Below, in pieces: positions 1-12,482 of a stretch of DNA of 64,000 bases (its first letter is position 1; each line of letters starts with the position of its first letter). Under the pieces are notes generated by a model. It did not search any database. It was not told the DNA's origin and saw only the letters and a list, made by a program, of their open reading frames with translations. The DNA is taken from NCBI RefSeq assembly GCF_905163445.1, contig NC_053184.1, positions 4,836,001 to 4,900,000 on the forward strand. The letters are read 5' to 3'. The DNA comes from Pararge aegeria (taxonomy: Eukaryota > Arthropoda > Insecta > Lepidoptera > Nymphalidae). The translations under genes were made by a program, and so were the position numbers.

Positions 1-726
1 CGACTAGAAGAGTTTTAAGATACGGATTGTTTTGACTATAATTAACGGTATAGATGTTCGAACTTCATTAGTTTGTAACGAAATTGCATCTTTATTAATA
101 CATTGCGCCAAAAATTAACTGCATTTTAATTTTATTTTCAAGAGTCTTGAAGTTGGGCTTTGCAAGTGTCAATACTACCTTTACCTTAGTTGGTGTCGTC
201 TGGTACTAAAGTTGTTAGTTCACTTTTTTCTTTAAAAAGTTTAACTTCATTTTCAACTAGCTTTATTAATTTACCTGCTTGCCGCAGTTTGAAGGTTTAC
301 GGCAAGTTTGGCTCCGCGCATAGGCCAAATTTAAATCGGCCTAGGACGCTAGGTCACATCGATTGAGCTCGAATTAAACATGAGGAAGAAATACGTATGT
401 ATCTGTATCTATGTATAAAGTACGAGCCCGGTTTGTTATTTGGAAATAGAAGCTAATGTACCTTTTGTTTTTGACAGTAGGTTCTGAATTTGGTATTTTT
501 TTTTGTATTTCTAAATTTCATATTTTTAAGAAGTTTTCAAACTACCTTTTATAAATTTGCAAATTACGAATAGTCAATAAATCTATCAATTAAATTTTAA
601 TAATATTAACTCACTGTATCTTAAGAGTTTTCATTTTTTATATTCTTTAGTTAGCTTTGGAGATCTAGGACTACCAGACCTGTGTTCATAAAATACTCAC
701 AACAGATATAAATTACACTTATGTTC
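1..726. other. AT-rich stretch without a recognised gene
   Basis: No reading frame of useful length and no repeat I can name. It may belong to an intron of the minus-strand ATP10-class gene whose first exon lies near 58 kb, but nothing here shows that. Confidence 0.4.
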
Positions 727-850
727 GCACACTAACGACGCACAAGGCCATGTCTAAGTAAGTAACGCCTAATCAAAGGAGATTCCTAGGCATACATTTT
801 CCTTTCACCAATCGATTTTCACTAGGAAACTAACCTAACTTATCTATGGT
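727..850 (+). repeat. MITE fragment, CCCGTTTTCACT-type family
   Basis: Contains the block ACTAACGACG, then CCTAAT, GGAGATTCCTAGGCAT and CACCAATCGATTTTCACTAG, which recurs at 1620-1740, 46452-46570 and 50752-50900. The copy at 50752-51105 shows both ends and is used to define the family. Confidence 0.5.
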
Positions 851-1334
851 TCTTGCCATAAGGCGCGTTTTTTTACTTAACTGTAAGAGTAAAGGCATCC
901 TATATCTGTATACTGGGTGTATTTTAGGTTGAATGATTGCTGACTCAACGGTATACGAGCTTTTTTAGAAGACGCTAATTACAAACATTACACCACGCAA
1001 TCGAATGAACAATATTTGTTTTCGCCGATATGTTAATAACATTGGCAAAGTCAAAATTGTTGGCTTATTGTTTTGACCATTGATTTAATATGTCATTGAA
1101 AGCTCATTGGTTATTACTACGAATATTTACCTATTTACTTATGGATAGTGAACACTATTGTTACACTGATTGAAAGAGATTTGGTATTGTGCGATAACGT
1201 AACATTACTGTCCCCGAAAATAGCAAAACTTCAGTTCTAATTGGCAATACAAATAAAAATATGGGCGTGAAAATCGACCACACGAAGGTTATTTTTCTTG
1301 GCGGGAATTTTAAATGAAATATAAAACGTTATTT

Positions 1335-1560
1335 TGCGTTATGAGTGTGTGGCCGCGGATTCGATCCGGAATTTCTCATTTCTGAACTTGCTCGGATCTG
1401 ATCTCGCGGGAGGATTCAGCCGTGACTAGTTACTACCATACCGAAAAAGACATGACGACAAGCGATTAAGCGTTCTGGAACGATGCCGCGTACAAGCCGA
1501 TTAGCGTTATCCAATGGGTTTAATATAAAAGCCATAGATAGCTCTAAGAGATAAGCTCGA
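1335..1560 (+). repeat. SINE-B copy, 5'-damaged
   Basis: The order of blocks matches other SINE-B copies: a GATTCGAT box-B-like head, GCGGGAGGATTC, GCCGTGACTAGTTACTACC, CCGAAAAAGA, a TTCTGGAACGATG block and GGGTTTAATATAA. The 3' end (CTAACAGG to TAGTGG) is missing. Confidence 0.55.
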
Positions 1561-1619
1561 TCTTACGCCCAATATTAATAATGAATCAAACCCGAAATCT
1601 CCAGATCGAAGATCCCTGC

Positions 1620-1740
1620 CTGTTTCACGACGTGTAAGGCAATACCTTAATAAGTAACGGCTTATCTAAGGAGATTCCTAGGCATCAACCGTTCCCCAAT
1701 AGTTATCATAGGTAAAAAGTTTTTTTTCTATAGACATCAC
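1620..1740 (+). repeat. MITE fragment, CCCGTTTTCACT-type family
   Basis: Carries GTAAGGCAATACC, GCTTATCTAAGGAGATTCC and GGCATCAACCGTTC, close to the copy at 46452-46570. Only the left half is present. Confidence 0.45.
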
Positions 1741-1884
1741 TAACATTAGCCATTGAATTTAGGCAACGTAGGTTCACTGAAAACGGACAATTTATTAGTG
1801 ACATTCCTTTGGCCTTAATAACTGCATTCTGGGATCTGAAAATGTAGGATTGGATTGAATATTAATATCGGGCATAATATGACT

Positions 1885-2295
1885 TCATCAAAATTCAAAT
1901 TTATCAAATTCAAAATTTTCAAAATTCAAAATTCAAAATTCATTTATTTCAAGTAGGCCTAATATAAGCACTTTTGAAACGTCAAGTCTGTCTGTTTGTA
2001 GTGATACTACCACCGGTTAGGAAGGCAGATTCTACCGAGAAGAAGCCGGCAAGAAACTCAGCAGTTGCTCTTTTCCAACATCAACAATTTACATTTTGCA
2101 TTTTAACATTCATTTTTCTATCTTGTGAGAGCTGAAAGCGGAGCCGGATGCTTTCAAGCAACCTTGTCATTAAAAAATTCATCAATTGTATAGTAACCTC
2201 GCTGTAATAAATGTGTTTTAACAAATTCTTTAAACTTGTGCATTGGCAGGTCCAAAATCACTTTAGGAATCATATTATAAAAGCGCATCATCAGG
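1885..2295 (-). mobile_element. LINE 3' end (Jockey-like), 5'-truncated
   Basis: On the minus strand about 2100-2275 reads as an open reverse-transcriptase C-terminal tail with the motifs YNMIPKVI, KFKEFVKTHLL and GYYTIDEF, typical of the end of non-LTR retrotransposon ORF2. It is followed by a 3' untranslated part and a tail of ATTTTGAA-type units (about 1885-1945). Related 3' ends lie at 42512-42680. Heavily 5'-truncated, as is usual for LINE insertions. The exact clade is not certain. Confidence 0.6.
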
Positions 2296-2499
2296 TGATA
2301 TTCCAGTTACACTTGATTAAAAAAAAGTTGCAGGTATATCTATTATATATGTATAATTTCAAAGTAAACTTTGTATAACGTGCCACGGGCAGCGGAATCC
2401 GTTATGCACTGGGATTCCCATTGGCAGCTGCGGCGCAGTAGTTATGGAATATTCCCGTTATGACGTATTACTTAAATAAGGGAGAATATCAAAACTATT

Positions 2500-2887
2500 T
2501 CAAAAAACCCGGCTAAGTGCGAGTTTGACTTGCACACTAATAGTTCCGTACCACGGTGTAATAAAAAAATACTACTTTTACAAGCGGCGATAGCCTAGTC
2601 GTTTAGGTTAGGATTTAGGCTTCACTGTCCGGGTGGCAATGTGTGTAAATCAAATCCAATGTTCATTAATAACAACTTTATTTCATACATTGTGTACTAT
2701 AATAGTATTGCAGAATTATCGCTAACCACCTTCGCCGCCATTTTTTTCTTCCACCCACTATCCTCATTTTCATGTTTTAATCTCCCCGGAAACGTTCTGA
2801 TTGGCGAGAGTGAAAGCGCGGGACGGACGGACATTGGAGGTTTAGTATTAAGGTACCGTTTGCATCCTGGATACGGAACCCTAAACA
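2500..2887. repeat. Interspersed repeat with GTTCCGTACC ends
   Basis: Left part has CCCGGCTAAGTGCGAGT and GTTCCGTACC; right part has GGACGGACGGACA and GGATACGGAACCCTAAA. These form imperfect inverted ends of a repeat I recognise from lepidopteran sequence. A tRNA-like SINE head (about 2584-2640, GCGATAGCCTAGTCG, SINE-C type) sits inside it. An 89-codon open frame at 2641-2910 is only this repeat read through. Confidence 0.45.
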
Positions 2888-2987
2888 TTTTTGATAAAAT
2901 TAATAATTAAACCTTGTTCATTATAATTGGGTAATTAGGATTAAACACATAATTCCACACAAACAACACAAATTTTCCCTTTAAAAA

Positions 2988-3021
2988 CTACTTTTATCCT
3001 GTTAGTACAGGATAAAAGTAG
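2988..3021. repeat. Hairpin, 15-bp perfect arms
   Basis: CTACTTTTATCCTGT is followed by a 4-base spacer and its exact reverse complement. No gene or U-tract relation is visible; likely a MITE remnant. Confidence 0.6.
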
Positions 3022-3227
3022 TAGTTTATTACTACAAAGCATTTTTTTTTATTATCGTTTTCTCCACTGTGTAATGTCGTATGGGATCTTGTTATGGGGC
3101 GCTGCTGATAAAGATACTATAATTATACTACAGAAAAGAGCTGTGCGATCGACATATAAACTTAGATTACGCGAATCCCTTAGTGCCAAATTTAAAGAAA
3201 TAGTTATACTTACAGCGGAAGTAAGTG

Positions 3228-3490
3228 ATGAGAGATAAAGATGGAAGCGGGCTAACCTGTTAGGGGGTATGGAAGTGTTACACCTAATCGGTTTCCACGC
3301 GACGTCGCACCGGAACACTAAATCGCTTACCAGCACGTCTTTGTCGTTATGATGGTAACTAGCCACGGTCAAAGCCTCCCACCAGACCAGATCAGGGAAA
3401 ATTCAGAAAATAAAAATTCCCAAATTGCTCTGACCGGGACCTCCTACTTAAATTCACAGCTCTCACCGTTGCGCCAGATAGGTCGTCATG
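3228..3490 (-). repeat. SINE-B, nearly full length
   Basis: Read on the minus strand: a TATCTGGCGCAACGGTG box-A-like head, AGGAGGTCCC, GGTCTGGTGGGAGGCTTTG, GTGGCTAGTTACC, AAAGACGTGCTGG, TTCCGGTGCGACGTCGCG, then CCATACCCCCTAACAGGTTAG and CCCGCTTCCATC. This is one of the clearest copies of the family. Confidence 0.65.
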
Positions 3491-4207
3491 ACAAGTAATA
3501 ATTTCCTCTGTCACATAATATTCTATCGAATTCCTTTCTTCAAATTGCTAAATGCCAGAGTAACTTCTTGCAGTAAGTATATCGAGTCAGGACCACGAGG
3601 TTTTGATTTCGATTGCACGTCGGGCATAAATGTCAAGTATTTCTAAAATTTGAAATCGATCTCCGTCATAGCTTGTAATAATAAACCCGCATGGTAGTAG
3701 CGAGGTGGGTTTTTATTCCGGAAAAAAATCCACGTGATCGTAATAACTTTAGCTTTAAGCTCTTCTAGCTATACTTACTACGTAGGTAATTTATATTATA
3801 TTTATAATAATTTATAAAATACATTAATCACTTTATTACAATATTTTAACGATTGCTAAATAGTTACCCATGCAGATCTTCGAAATACATGTTAATAAAG
3901 TTGTATTACGTAGACTCTATAATAATGTTTTTGCAAATAATACAGTTGCTATCGTGAAGTGAAACAGTAATAGCCTATAATCATATTTGTTGGTTGAAAT
4001 GAACGGTTGAAAATAACCGTTTACAGGGAAAAAAATAAATAACTACGTATTTGCCGTCCTTTGTATTGATGTCCAGTTATAATATAATTTGTTAATCAAC
4101 AAACTCATGTAGCACACGATTTATAAAAAAATAATGTAGTAGCATCCTGCTTTAAGCATAATTGCTTTAAGCATAAGTGAAAAATTCGAATTATATTATA
4201 TGCATAG
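3491..4207. other. AT-rich stretch without a recognised gene
   Basis: No supported gene. About 3600-3635 carries GTCGGGCATAAATGTCAAG, which resembles the right end of the CCCGTTTTCACT-type MITE at 51100. Confidence 0.35.
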
Positions 4208-4440
4208 ACGGTCGATTGGCGCAGTTTTCAGCGACCCTGCTTTCTTGATCCAAGGCCGTGGGTTCGTTCGATTCCCACTCCTGGAGAATGTTTGTGTGAT
4301 GAGCATGAATGTTTTTAGTGCCTGGGTGTTTATATGTATATTCTAAGTAATTATGTATATAATTCATCTTTCATCTTAGTGCCCATAGGCCATAACATAA
4401 GCTACGCTTACTTTGGGGCTAGATAGCGTTGCTTTTTTAC
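4208..4440 (+). repeat. SINE-A copy
   Basis: tRNA-like head GGTCGATTGGCGCAGTT, CCAAGGCCGTGGGTTCG (with a small duplication in box B), body TGAGCATGAATGTTTTTAG, and tail TACTTTGGGGCTAGATAGCG. Directly followed by a SINE-B fragment. Confidence 0.7.
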
Positions 4441-4444
4441 GATT

Positions 4445-4570
4445 TTTATATGGCGGGACGATTCGGCCGTGGCTAGTTATCACACTACCGAAAAAGATGT
4501 GCCGCCAATCGATTAATAGTTCCGGTGCGATGTTGCGTAGAAAACGATTAGGGGGATGGGTTTAATATAT
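4445..4570 (+). repeat. SINE-B fragment
   Basis: Contains GGCCGTGGCTAGTTATCACAC, CCGAAAAAGATGTGCCGCC, TTCCGGTGCGATGTTGCGTAG and GGGGGATGGGTTTAATAT in family order. Head and 3' end are absent. Confidence 0.55.
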
Positions 4571-5202
4571 TTTTTTTTGTTATTATTTTTTAATATTTTT
4601 GGGACTTTATTAACTGGTGTATCAACACGTACGAGTAACGCTAAGCTATTAATTTATCATTTTATGGGTATATTTATATATGCACCACCTAACAATCTAC
4701 TGTATTTTTTATGTTCGCCATTAGTTGCCTGAAAGAAATCGCTATGAAGCGATAAGGCCGCCAAATTGTATACGTTGTTTTGTTATACTTTTTTTTTTAT
4801 GTACTTTTTGTGGGGTGCAATAAAAGTATATTCATTAATTCATCCTCATTATTGTCCAACCTAAAACTGCAGGTTTCCTCACGATGTATTTCTTCTCCAA
4901 ACGGGACCCGAGTTATAAACCACAAGGCTGTCACCGCTCTAAGCTTTGTCTATAAAAAGAATATCACCAAGACACTTTTGTCCTCATTTCTAACAGACCA
5001 CGCCTAAAAATAATATTTTTGGAAACTGATTTCACAGCGAAGCCTCATTTGCCTTCAAACGAGAAAGGTGTAGTATTTACGAATCGAATCCATTACGAAT
5101 TTGGAAGTGGTTTGTGTACGAGTCATTAATAATGTTAAGCCACTAATACACACGTCCGCACGCCGCACTGGACCCTAGCAAATTCTTTCCGTCCTTTATG
5201 TT
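4571..5202. other. AT-rich stretch without a recognised gene
   Basis: Only a short chance frame (4780-5007, 75 codons) is present, with no domain and no splice context that I could support. Confidence 0.35.
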
Positions 5203-5500
5203 TTGACGGCCGATTGGCGCAGTGGGCAGCGACATTGCATTCTGTGTACAAGGCTGTGGGTTCGGTTATCACAACTGGAAAATATAGTAGTAGATAATAA
5301 AGTTTTTCAGTGCCAGGGTGTTTTTCTGTATAAGTATTATAAGTATTTATATATATTATTCATAAAAATATGCATCAGTCATCTTAGTACCCATAGGGCC
5401 ATAACACAAGCTACACTTACATTGGGGCTAGATGGCGATGTGTGTATTGGCGTAGGCGTATTATTATTTATTATTTATCTCAGAAGATCAAATCGATACA
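5203..5500 (+). repeat. SINE-A copy
   Basis: Head GACGGCCGATTGGCGCAGTG, box-B-like GGGTTCGGTTATC, then CATCAGTCATCTTAGTACCC, ACACAAGCTACACTTAC and GGGGCTAGATGGCGATGTG. The overlapping 119-codon open frame is the SINE read as protein and is not a gene. Confidence 0.7.
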
Positions 5501-8102
5501 CAAATTTATATGGCACCAACAAAACACCCTTTCTATTACTATTTTTTTTTATTAATAATTGAATGTGCAGTAAAAATCGTTGAGTAGTGTCGCAGTTGTA
5601 GTTCATTAGCAAGTGACTAAAATGGACAAACTAAACATTTCAAAACCTGTAAAGCTTACTGTGCTTGAAATAAAGAATACTTATGTTGGCACTTACAAAA
5701 GAATTAATACATTCGTGAAAATATTTAAAATAAATAGCATAAACACAGATACAAAACGTCATAATTAAAGAGATGCCAATTTCTAACTCAAGGACTTAGG
5801 ACAGGACAGCTACCAAGTCGATTCTCAGTGCGTCGCTGCGTGCGGTATATTTTGTTTGGTGACCTTCGCGGCGTGTCTATAGATGGTTTAACATTACCGT
5901 TATCTATTCGCTTTCTTTTCATCCGCGTGTAGTGAAACCTGCTCGTCACCAAGTGTGCGGAATGAGTTTGCAAGATATCTGAGATTATGTTTGGCTTATG
6001 GAGTTCAGTAGGTTCGTCGAGACACGACACGAATATGCAGGTGGCTGTGCCAGAGAAGTTATAGATATAGTAGTATTCAAACTATTTGGTTGCCTTGAAT
6101 AGGCAATTAGAGAGTAATTTAAAAAAAAATTAATATGTATTTATATAGATTCTGCGAAACATGAAACGATTTCCCAATTAATATTGTTATGAACTAATAC
6201 TTTTTAATAATTATAATCAGCCATGTAAAAATATTGGTATTTTTAATCTGTGGTTCACCTCCAAACGTAACACAGTTACAGACCTGTGACGTCATCTGTG
6301 TGTAAGCAAGCTCGAAGTAAATATTACTGGCAGTGTTCTTTCCACGATAACTTTATTTTTATCAAAACAAAAGTATAGAAGAGAATTTAAAGATAATAGT
6401 AGTACATATTTAAAACGAAATGATCCTCACAAAAGTAAATCGGGGTAGTTGCAGACGTTCATTCGCTATTTAGACTTGCCAAGTTCAACCATTTCTTTCT
6501 ACTAAACACCACCGACATGATTTTCGGTCCATTTTGAGTATTTAGAATACATTCAATAAAACATGTTTTTCTTTCCTTTTTCTGAATAGCTCGATAAAGA
6601 AGTAAACATTGGCTTGACTTTATGTAGCTTTGTCTGAATTTAATTAAAAAACCGGAATGTCCAAAATATTCCTAATATTCAAACAGACCATATTATACTA
6701 TCGGGAAGTTAATACTATTTTTATTGTCGCTTGAGAAGAAAATAATTCCAGGTTTTATTAATAACGGTTCAAAAGGCAATAAAACCCAAACGCGTTTCCT
6801 TTAGCGTCAATCATGTTTACGACAAGGATAGCATTGTTTAATACATTAAGTGCCCCAATACGCAGAATTAAATAAAATAAACTTTAATGTTATAACTATT
6901 CCTAGAATTTCTCACAGTACAACAAGTTTCCGAGCATGCTTAGACACAGATGGCGTCACAGGTTACGTCTTGATTTAGAGGGAGTTGTATAGCCAATAGG
7001 ATACAATAAAACATCTTTAGCGAAAACTAATAAAATTCAAAAGGCAAAAAAAAAATGTTTGCATCAGTAAGTTAAGTTATACATTTTAACTCTTGAAGCC
7101 TTTTATGTTCTTTCTTTTTATGAGAATTTCCTTTAGATCCGTGTTTATTGTTATGAAAAATATTATAATCATAATATTTATTTTAGGTTGAAATTAACAT
7201 TTTATATTTTAAAACAACTTCGAAAAAGAGAAGAATGAAGGAGCTATTTTATTTTTTGAATTGAACGAAAAGATGAAAACATTTGCTACTTGTAACATAT
7301 TCAAATATATAACACTTCCTACCTATCCTATTTTCCAGTATACAAATAATGCTGCAATAAATTCTATAAATTTGCTATAGTAGAAATGTTTTCCTGAAAC
7401 CTTTGAATTTATGGATTTCCACAACAGATTTTTCCAGACTGTTGCAACAACAATATTGTTGCAATTATCTTAATTTTCTTATTGGATGCTTACGCATTGT
7501 TAGCAAAACTTTGCATCATAGCCAATAGAGAGTTTCATCAGAAGTCATCAGACAACTAATCTAGTACACGACTTAAAACAATACATAATTAAAAACTTAG
7601 CGAAGCATATCATTGATCTCTTAAGTTACTTGGACGAGGTTACCATTCCCGGTCTCGGAGATTTACAGACTGATTTCAATCCAACTAAACTTTTAGTTAC
7701 CCTAAGACGTAGACTGAGTTTCACAGTCATTATGATGAGGACTACATCAGGGCTCAAAGTTATCGGAATTAATGAATTATATTATTTTGTTGAAATTAAT
7801 AAAAGCATTTTTTTTTATTGATAGCGTTTGTACCAATTGGGTACAGTTTACTTCGCCAATGTCACGTGGTATGGAAGAGACGCGCTTTTGAGAATTATCG
7901 GTGAAGTATGAGGAAGACCAAATTTTTATTTTGAAGCAAAAGCATTTGCAACACTGTTATATAGAAATAGTGGTGTTAATGTTTTCATTAAATCAGATGA
8001 CGCGGATTTTTTAACGAAACGAATGGGTCTTTTATTTTTCGTCAGGTATATGCATGCTTAAGAGATCATTAGTTTTAGCCACATGCGTTCTCTCTCATAG
8101 GT
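5501..8102. other. 2.6 kb AT-rich stretch without a recognised gene
   Basis: I see no exon with domain content and no full repeat. Open frames at 5788-6030 (minus, 80 codons) and 7630-7821 (plus, 63 codons) have no recognisable motif. Poly-A and poly-T runs are common, for example at 6121 and 7045. Confidence 0.35.
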
Positions 8103-8104
8103 CT

Positions 8105-8330
8105 AAAGAAACTTAGAGCTTAAATAATAAAATAAATATACCACGACAATGCTCACATCGTAATCTAGCCCCAAAGTAAGCGTAGCTTGTTTTATGGGTA
8201 CTATATAGCTGAAGAATATTTTTATGAATATAATACACATAAATACTTTTAATATACAGATAAACACCCAGACACTGAAAAACACTGGACTGAGAAAGCA
8301 GGGTCGATGCCCACTGAGCCGGCCGTCAAT
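8105..8330 (-). repeat. SINE-A copy, 3' truncated head region
   Basis: Read on the minus strand: GACGGCCGGCTCAGTGGGC head, then CAGTGTCTGGGTGTTTATCTG, GCTACGCTTACTTTGGGGC and a GATTACGATGTGAGCATTG tail. Part of box B is deleted. Confidence 0.65.
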
Positions 8331-9610
8331 TAGAAAATTAGGAATTAGATTTTAATTAGCTTAGATCCTTCCACGCTGCTCTATTGCGGGTATGTTGGTC
8401 ATATGAACCGGGGAGTCGTCTTAACCTTCTATAAGCACTCCGAGGCACTCTGTCAAAAGGCTGGAACTTAGAATTTCTTAACAGATGGTCCCATTAGGCC
8501 ACAACTTCGATCGAGAACCGTAATACTAATTGCTATCAAAGAAACTGTTTTTTTTTGTTTTTTACATTATTGATACATTTAGATGCACAAGTGTACTTAT
8601 ATTTAATTTCTCGCCAATCTGGACAGCCAGATTGTTGGCGAGTTGGCGCTCTTATCCTAGAAATACCCAAGGAAAATAATTAACTCAACCATTAAGTTCA
8701 ATATCACCTAATCCGGATACGATTCAGGCGTGCAGTAAATGATTTCGACTAAAATAGTTGATAGATAAGGCTCAATTGGCAACTAGCGAGTAGCAGTAGG
8801 AAGTGACTGGCTGTCCTCGACAAGTACGCAAAATTGTAAGCGCAGATAAAAAGATTTCACGAAACTGCTACAGTAGATAACTAATTTATATATTTATTTT
8901 AACTGTCTGTATTACCTTACTACAAATTTTCATCTGTCCGAGCAGTAAAGACACATGGAGCTATTTGATAAGGGATTACAGTTAGCCTTACTTATTACAA
9001 TAAGAAAACAGGACGTTATTAGTTTATTTCACTTTATATGAAACATTCCGCAGATAATACCGTCGCGGTCATAGTCAGGGTCGAAATTCGAAGTTACTGA
9101 CATTGCAGTTGGTAATTAAAGTCTGTAGCTCTGTTTGGGACATAAGGTCACGTCTTAGTCGATTAACTGTAAATAGCATTCAAATTTGGATTCACACGAG
9201 AATGCACTTTAGTTTAGAAAGTTGAACGTAACTATAGCTTCTTTTGAGTGGTAATCTTTCTTTCCAGTCCGGTCCCTGATGTAGTTTACGTCTCTCAATC
9301 GGAACCTGACCTTGGCCATTTGTATTTATTGCCTTGTAGAACGTATGGGCACCGGTGTTCCTCAATCGTTCTGGCCACCAGGTTGGAGATCGATCAAAGG
9401 GGTATAGTTGTTGCATTATGCTATATTATTGTTTTTGCGCATAGCGGAACGATCCTCTAACAGACCTCGATTGAATTTCGAACGACATACCTGAACATAA
9501 GTTAGGAAACTTTTCTGAAAAAGATACCAACGAATTCAGGACCTTCCCCTTTTTAAAAGAAATCAGTTGTTACCCGCGTTCGATTATTACGGTTTTATAC
9601 AAATCGTAAA
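8331..9610. other. Stretch without a recognised gene
   Basis: A slightly GC-richer part at about 9190-9470 has open frames on both strands (minus 74 codons, plus 70 codons), but neither shows a domain I recognise. They could be decayed transposon coding sequence. Confidence 0.3.
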
Positions 9611-9612
9611 GT

Positions 9613-9752
9613 AGCAAATTCCAAATTTCTTTATTCATGTAGGCCTATCACAGGCACTTATGAAGCGTTCATACATAATACGTTTACATAATTGTGAGGG
9701 GATGGTGATAATTTCGTTCGCCAACTTAAATCTAAAGCTACGAGGGTTCCAA
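9613..9752 (-). mobile_element. LINE 3' untranslated fragment
   Basis: CCAAATTTCTTTATTCATGTAGGCCTA, GCACTTATGAAGCGT and GTGAGGGGATGGTGATAA resemble, on the minus strand, the LINE 3' ends at 1885-2295 and 42512-42680, including the TAGGCCTA block. Confidence 0.4.
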
Positions 9753-9754
9753 AC

Positions 9755-9856
9755 TAGCCTATGTTACTCACCGTCCTTTCAACTAACTCTATGCAAAAAA
9801 CGTTAGAAAGGACACAAAAAAAAACCTTTAAAATTATAATATTAGTAAGGATAAGT
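9755..9856 (-). mobile_element. Short Helitron-like remnant
   Basis: On the minus strand it begins TCCTTACTAATATTATAA and later has AGAGTTAGTTGAAAGGACGG and GTAACATAGGCTAG, the block order seen at 18572-18789 (minus). Both ends are eroded. Confidence 0.4.
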
Positions 9857-9857
9857 A

Positions 9858-10165
9858 AGGATGGCTAGGACTTCGGCTTTACTTTCAGGGTGGCCGGGTG
9901 CGGATCTTAGTAATCACCTCTAACTTGTCTGAGTTATCTACTTTTCAAACAATTAAAATATCACATGTTTCCACTTGACGGTGCAGGAAAACATCGTGAG
10001 GGAACCTGCATGCCTGAGAGATCTCCATTATGTTCTCAATGGCGTCTGGGGCCACCAATCTGCACTGGGCCAGCATGGTGGACTAGGGCCTAAACTAAAC
10101 CCTTCTCATTGTGGGAGGAGAGCCGTGCCCTGTAGTGGGCCGGTAATAGGTTTATATAATGAGTA
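9858..10165 (+). repeat. SINE-C, most complete copy
   Basis: Head GGATGGCTAGGACTTCGGC with a degraded box B, then CACCTCTAACTTG, ACGGTGCAGGAAAACATCGTG, GCATGCCTGAGAGATCTCC, TGCACTGGGCCAGCATGGTGG, CCCTTCTCATTGTGGGAGGAG and TGTAGTGGGCCGGTAATAGG. Other copies lie at 15612, 21915, 27718, 34896 and 47478. Confidence 0.65.
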
Positions 10166-11035
10166 GGTATTGCGGAATTGGTAATCATTCTGTTGGACAA
10201 GAATCATGACAAGCAAATGATGTGGCGAATGGCGATGGATTATCGCGAGATATCACGTGAGATACCGCGGCCCCGCAACCGGCTTCAGCGACCTTCACTT
10301 GTCAGAAGTTGGAACTAGTTTCCAATACGCTAAAGATAGGCAGATGGCCGTCCAACAGCTACTGTTGCATCCCGCGGTCAGTTCCCCTTCATTTACTCTT
10401 GTTAGGTATGTTAATAAACATGTCAGAGCAGTACTAGTTAGCTGACTTAGGTATTATCGCTTATATGTAGAATGAAAGTATTTCAACAGCAAGGTAGCCG
10501 TCCTGCGCAACTACGATGCTCGTATGTTTATGTTCTTAAGAAATCGTGCGGTTACCGCTTATTTTAAAAAGTATTGTCTTTTGATATGCTATCTTTATGC
10601 AAAACTTGGTCAAGATTTGAATTATTGTAACAAGCCTATAGTATTGTACGTGGGTAACAAAGTATGTTTTTCTTGATGCAGCAGTACCCGTGCTTTGGGT
10701 GCTTTAAATAGATAAATATATTCCTACGTCCGTCTCCCAAGATCATTGCCGAATTTAGACTCCTTTATGTCCTAAGCAATTCCCGCCTCTGCCGATTAAT
10801 TTTAATTTACAAAAGTTCTGCCAAAAGCGCTGTGGAAGCGCGGACGAGTTTGATAAATTATAGCGCAAATCTGGTAAATAACATTTTTAGCTGACTTTGC
10901 TGTTGACGTTTCGGTACTGTGTGCGATATCACATACTTATATAGGTACATATTAGGGTACAATTTTATTTCCGAATGTTTCCTAAGAAAGAGATAGGTAT
11001 TTTATGGGCTTAATGTTAGGTACATAATTTTATTG
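10166..11035. other. Stretch without a recognised gene
   Basis: A 62-codon open frame at 10257-10445 lies in a GC-richer patch, without a domain I recognise. The remainder is AT-rich non-coding sequence. Confidence 0.3.
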
Positions 11036-11130
11036 CACCACAAGTTAGCCCTTGACTGCGATCTCACGGAGTTAACTGATGATGCTTAGATGGAAGCGGG
11101 CTAACCTGTAGGGAGTATGGCCCTAAACAT
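11036..11130 (-). repeat. SINE-B 3' end
   Basis: CACCACAAGTTAGCCCTTG, ACTGCGATCTCACGG, then GATGGAAGCGGGCTAACC and GGGAGTATGG, the reverse complement of the 3' half of SINE-B. Confidence 0.6.
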
Positions 11131-12482
11131 ATACTCTAATACAATAAAATCTATTTATTGTATTAAATTTCAAATATACCTGCAGAGGAAGTAACAATTT
11201 AAGTCGTAACCGCAATCGATGATCATAACTTTTTAAAAGGTACCAAACTAACACACAAACTAAAATTGCAATTAAGTTCTTAATAACTAACGAGTTACGC
11301 GAACTTATTTACCATTTTGAATGCAGTAGCGCGAAAAGAATTTTGGAGCACAGCCAATGTTGTCTCCGTCATAATATAATTTTCTTTATAATACTAACTT
11401 AAGCAGGCAGCGGTACCCATTTTAAAGGTCATTGCGGCAAATCAATTGGCAACTGTTTGATGGAACGTGCTACCAATGTCTGCTCGCGTTCAATCAAATG
11501 ATAAAATTGATACTTGCGATAGAGTATTTTTATTAGTTCCAATATTGCCATTTACCGCTAGTAAGGAAGGCCTTCGGCGTCTATTCAGCTCATTAACGTG
11601 TGCTCTTGTCACTTGTGCGCCAATACCAATAGTGATAATTTAACATAATCATTCCACCAATGGGAACAATGTAGTACCAACACAGTAAATAGTTTGTTTT
11701 TATGTTTCGTCATTACGGTGACCACGCAGCATAAAACGCAATCCCTCCAATAAAACCCGCAGGGTGTTTACGTATCTCGCAACAGGCTTGCGATTGGCGT
11801 AAATTTCGCGATCTTTGCTGTCGAACATCACTTTTGCATATAAAATAAAAAGTGACGACGACGTGACCTCTACACAAGACTAAAGTAAGTGTAAGTATCA
11901 CGGTTGTACATGCCTGTCAACGTTTAGTATTAAAAGAATTTTCATGATAATAATTTTTAAAGTTTACCTTTATGAAAATTACAGAAATTATTGTAAATGA
12001 AACCATTTTTCTCCGTGCTGACCTTGAAGACTTTATAAACATCGGCCCTAGTTTACAACTGACCTCATTAATTCACATTACTGAGGTCAGATATTATAAA
12101 CTCATAGTACAATGCATACAACGGACTCCGCAAGAAACGAACCAGCCATTGTTTCGTTATGCTAAAAGCTAAGGAACAAATAAATCTTAATAAATCTCTA
12201 CATTTAAAAATAACGTTGAGTAGGTATATGGAGCGCAATTGGGTACATACTCGTAATTGTCTTAGATTGAATACGACCTCGCTAGGCATGTGTGAAATAA
12301 AATTAATGGTTATATAAAATATTATAAGTTAGTGTCACCATTCGCGGATATAAAATTGCACATGTGTTTACATATTATCTTTACGGCTAAGAGGATAGAA
12401 CAGGCGGTATTCTCCCTACAAATGTATTCCGTTATTTCCTATTCTCATTTTTCTTTCGTACAATAAGTGTCTAGTGTAGACA
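11131..12482. other. Stretch without a recognised gene
   Basis: No domain-bearing frame. A small hairpin at about 12059-12088 (TGACCTCA and TGAGGTCA arms) lies in the middle of two overlapping chance frames. Confidence 0.3.

Noticed and set aside
2641..2910. 89-codon open frame
   Set aside because: It lies across a SINE-C head and the GTTCCGTACC-type interspersed repeat and has no domain.
5203..5562. 119-codon open frame, and similar frames at 48330 and 50384
   Set aside because: They are the plus strand of SINE-A copies; the same peptide start (TADWRSGQR) recurs because the SINE recurs.
9192..9460. Opposite open frames that might be an exon
   Set aside because: No recognisable family motif and no convincing splice borders; kept only as a possible relic.
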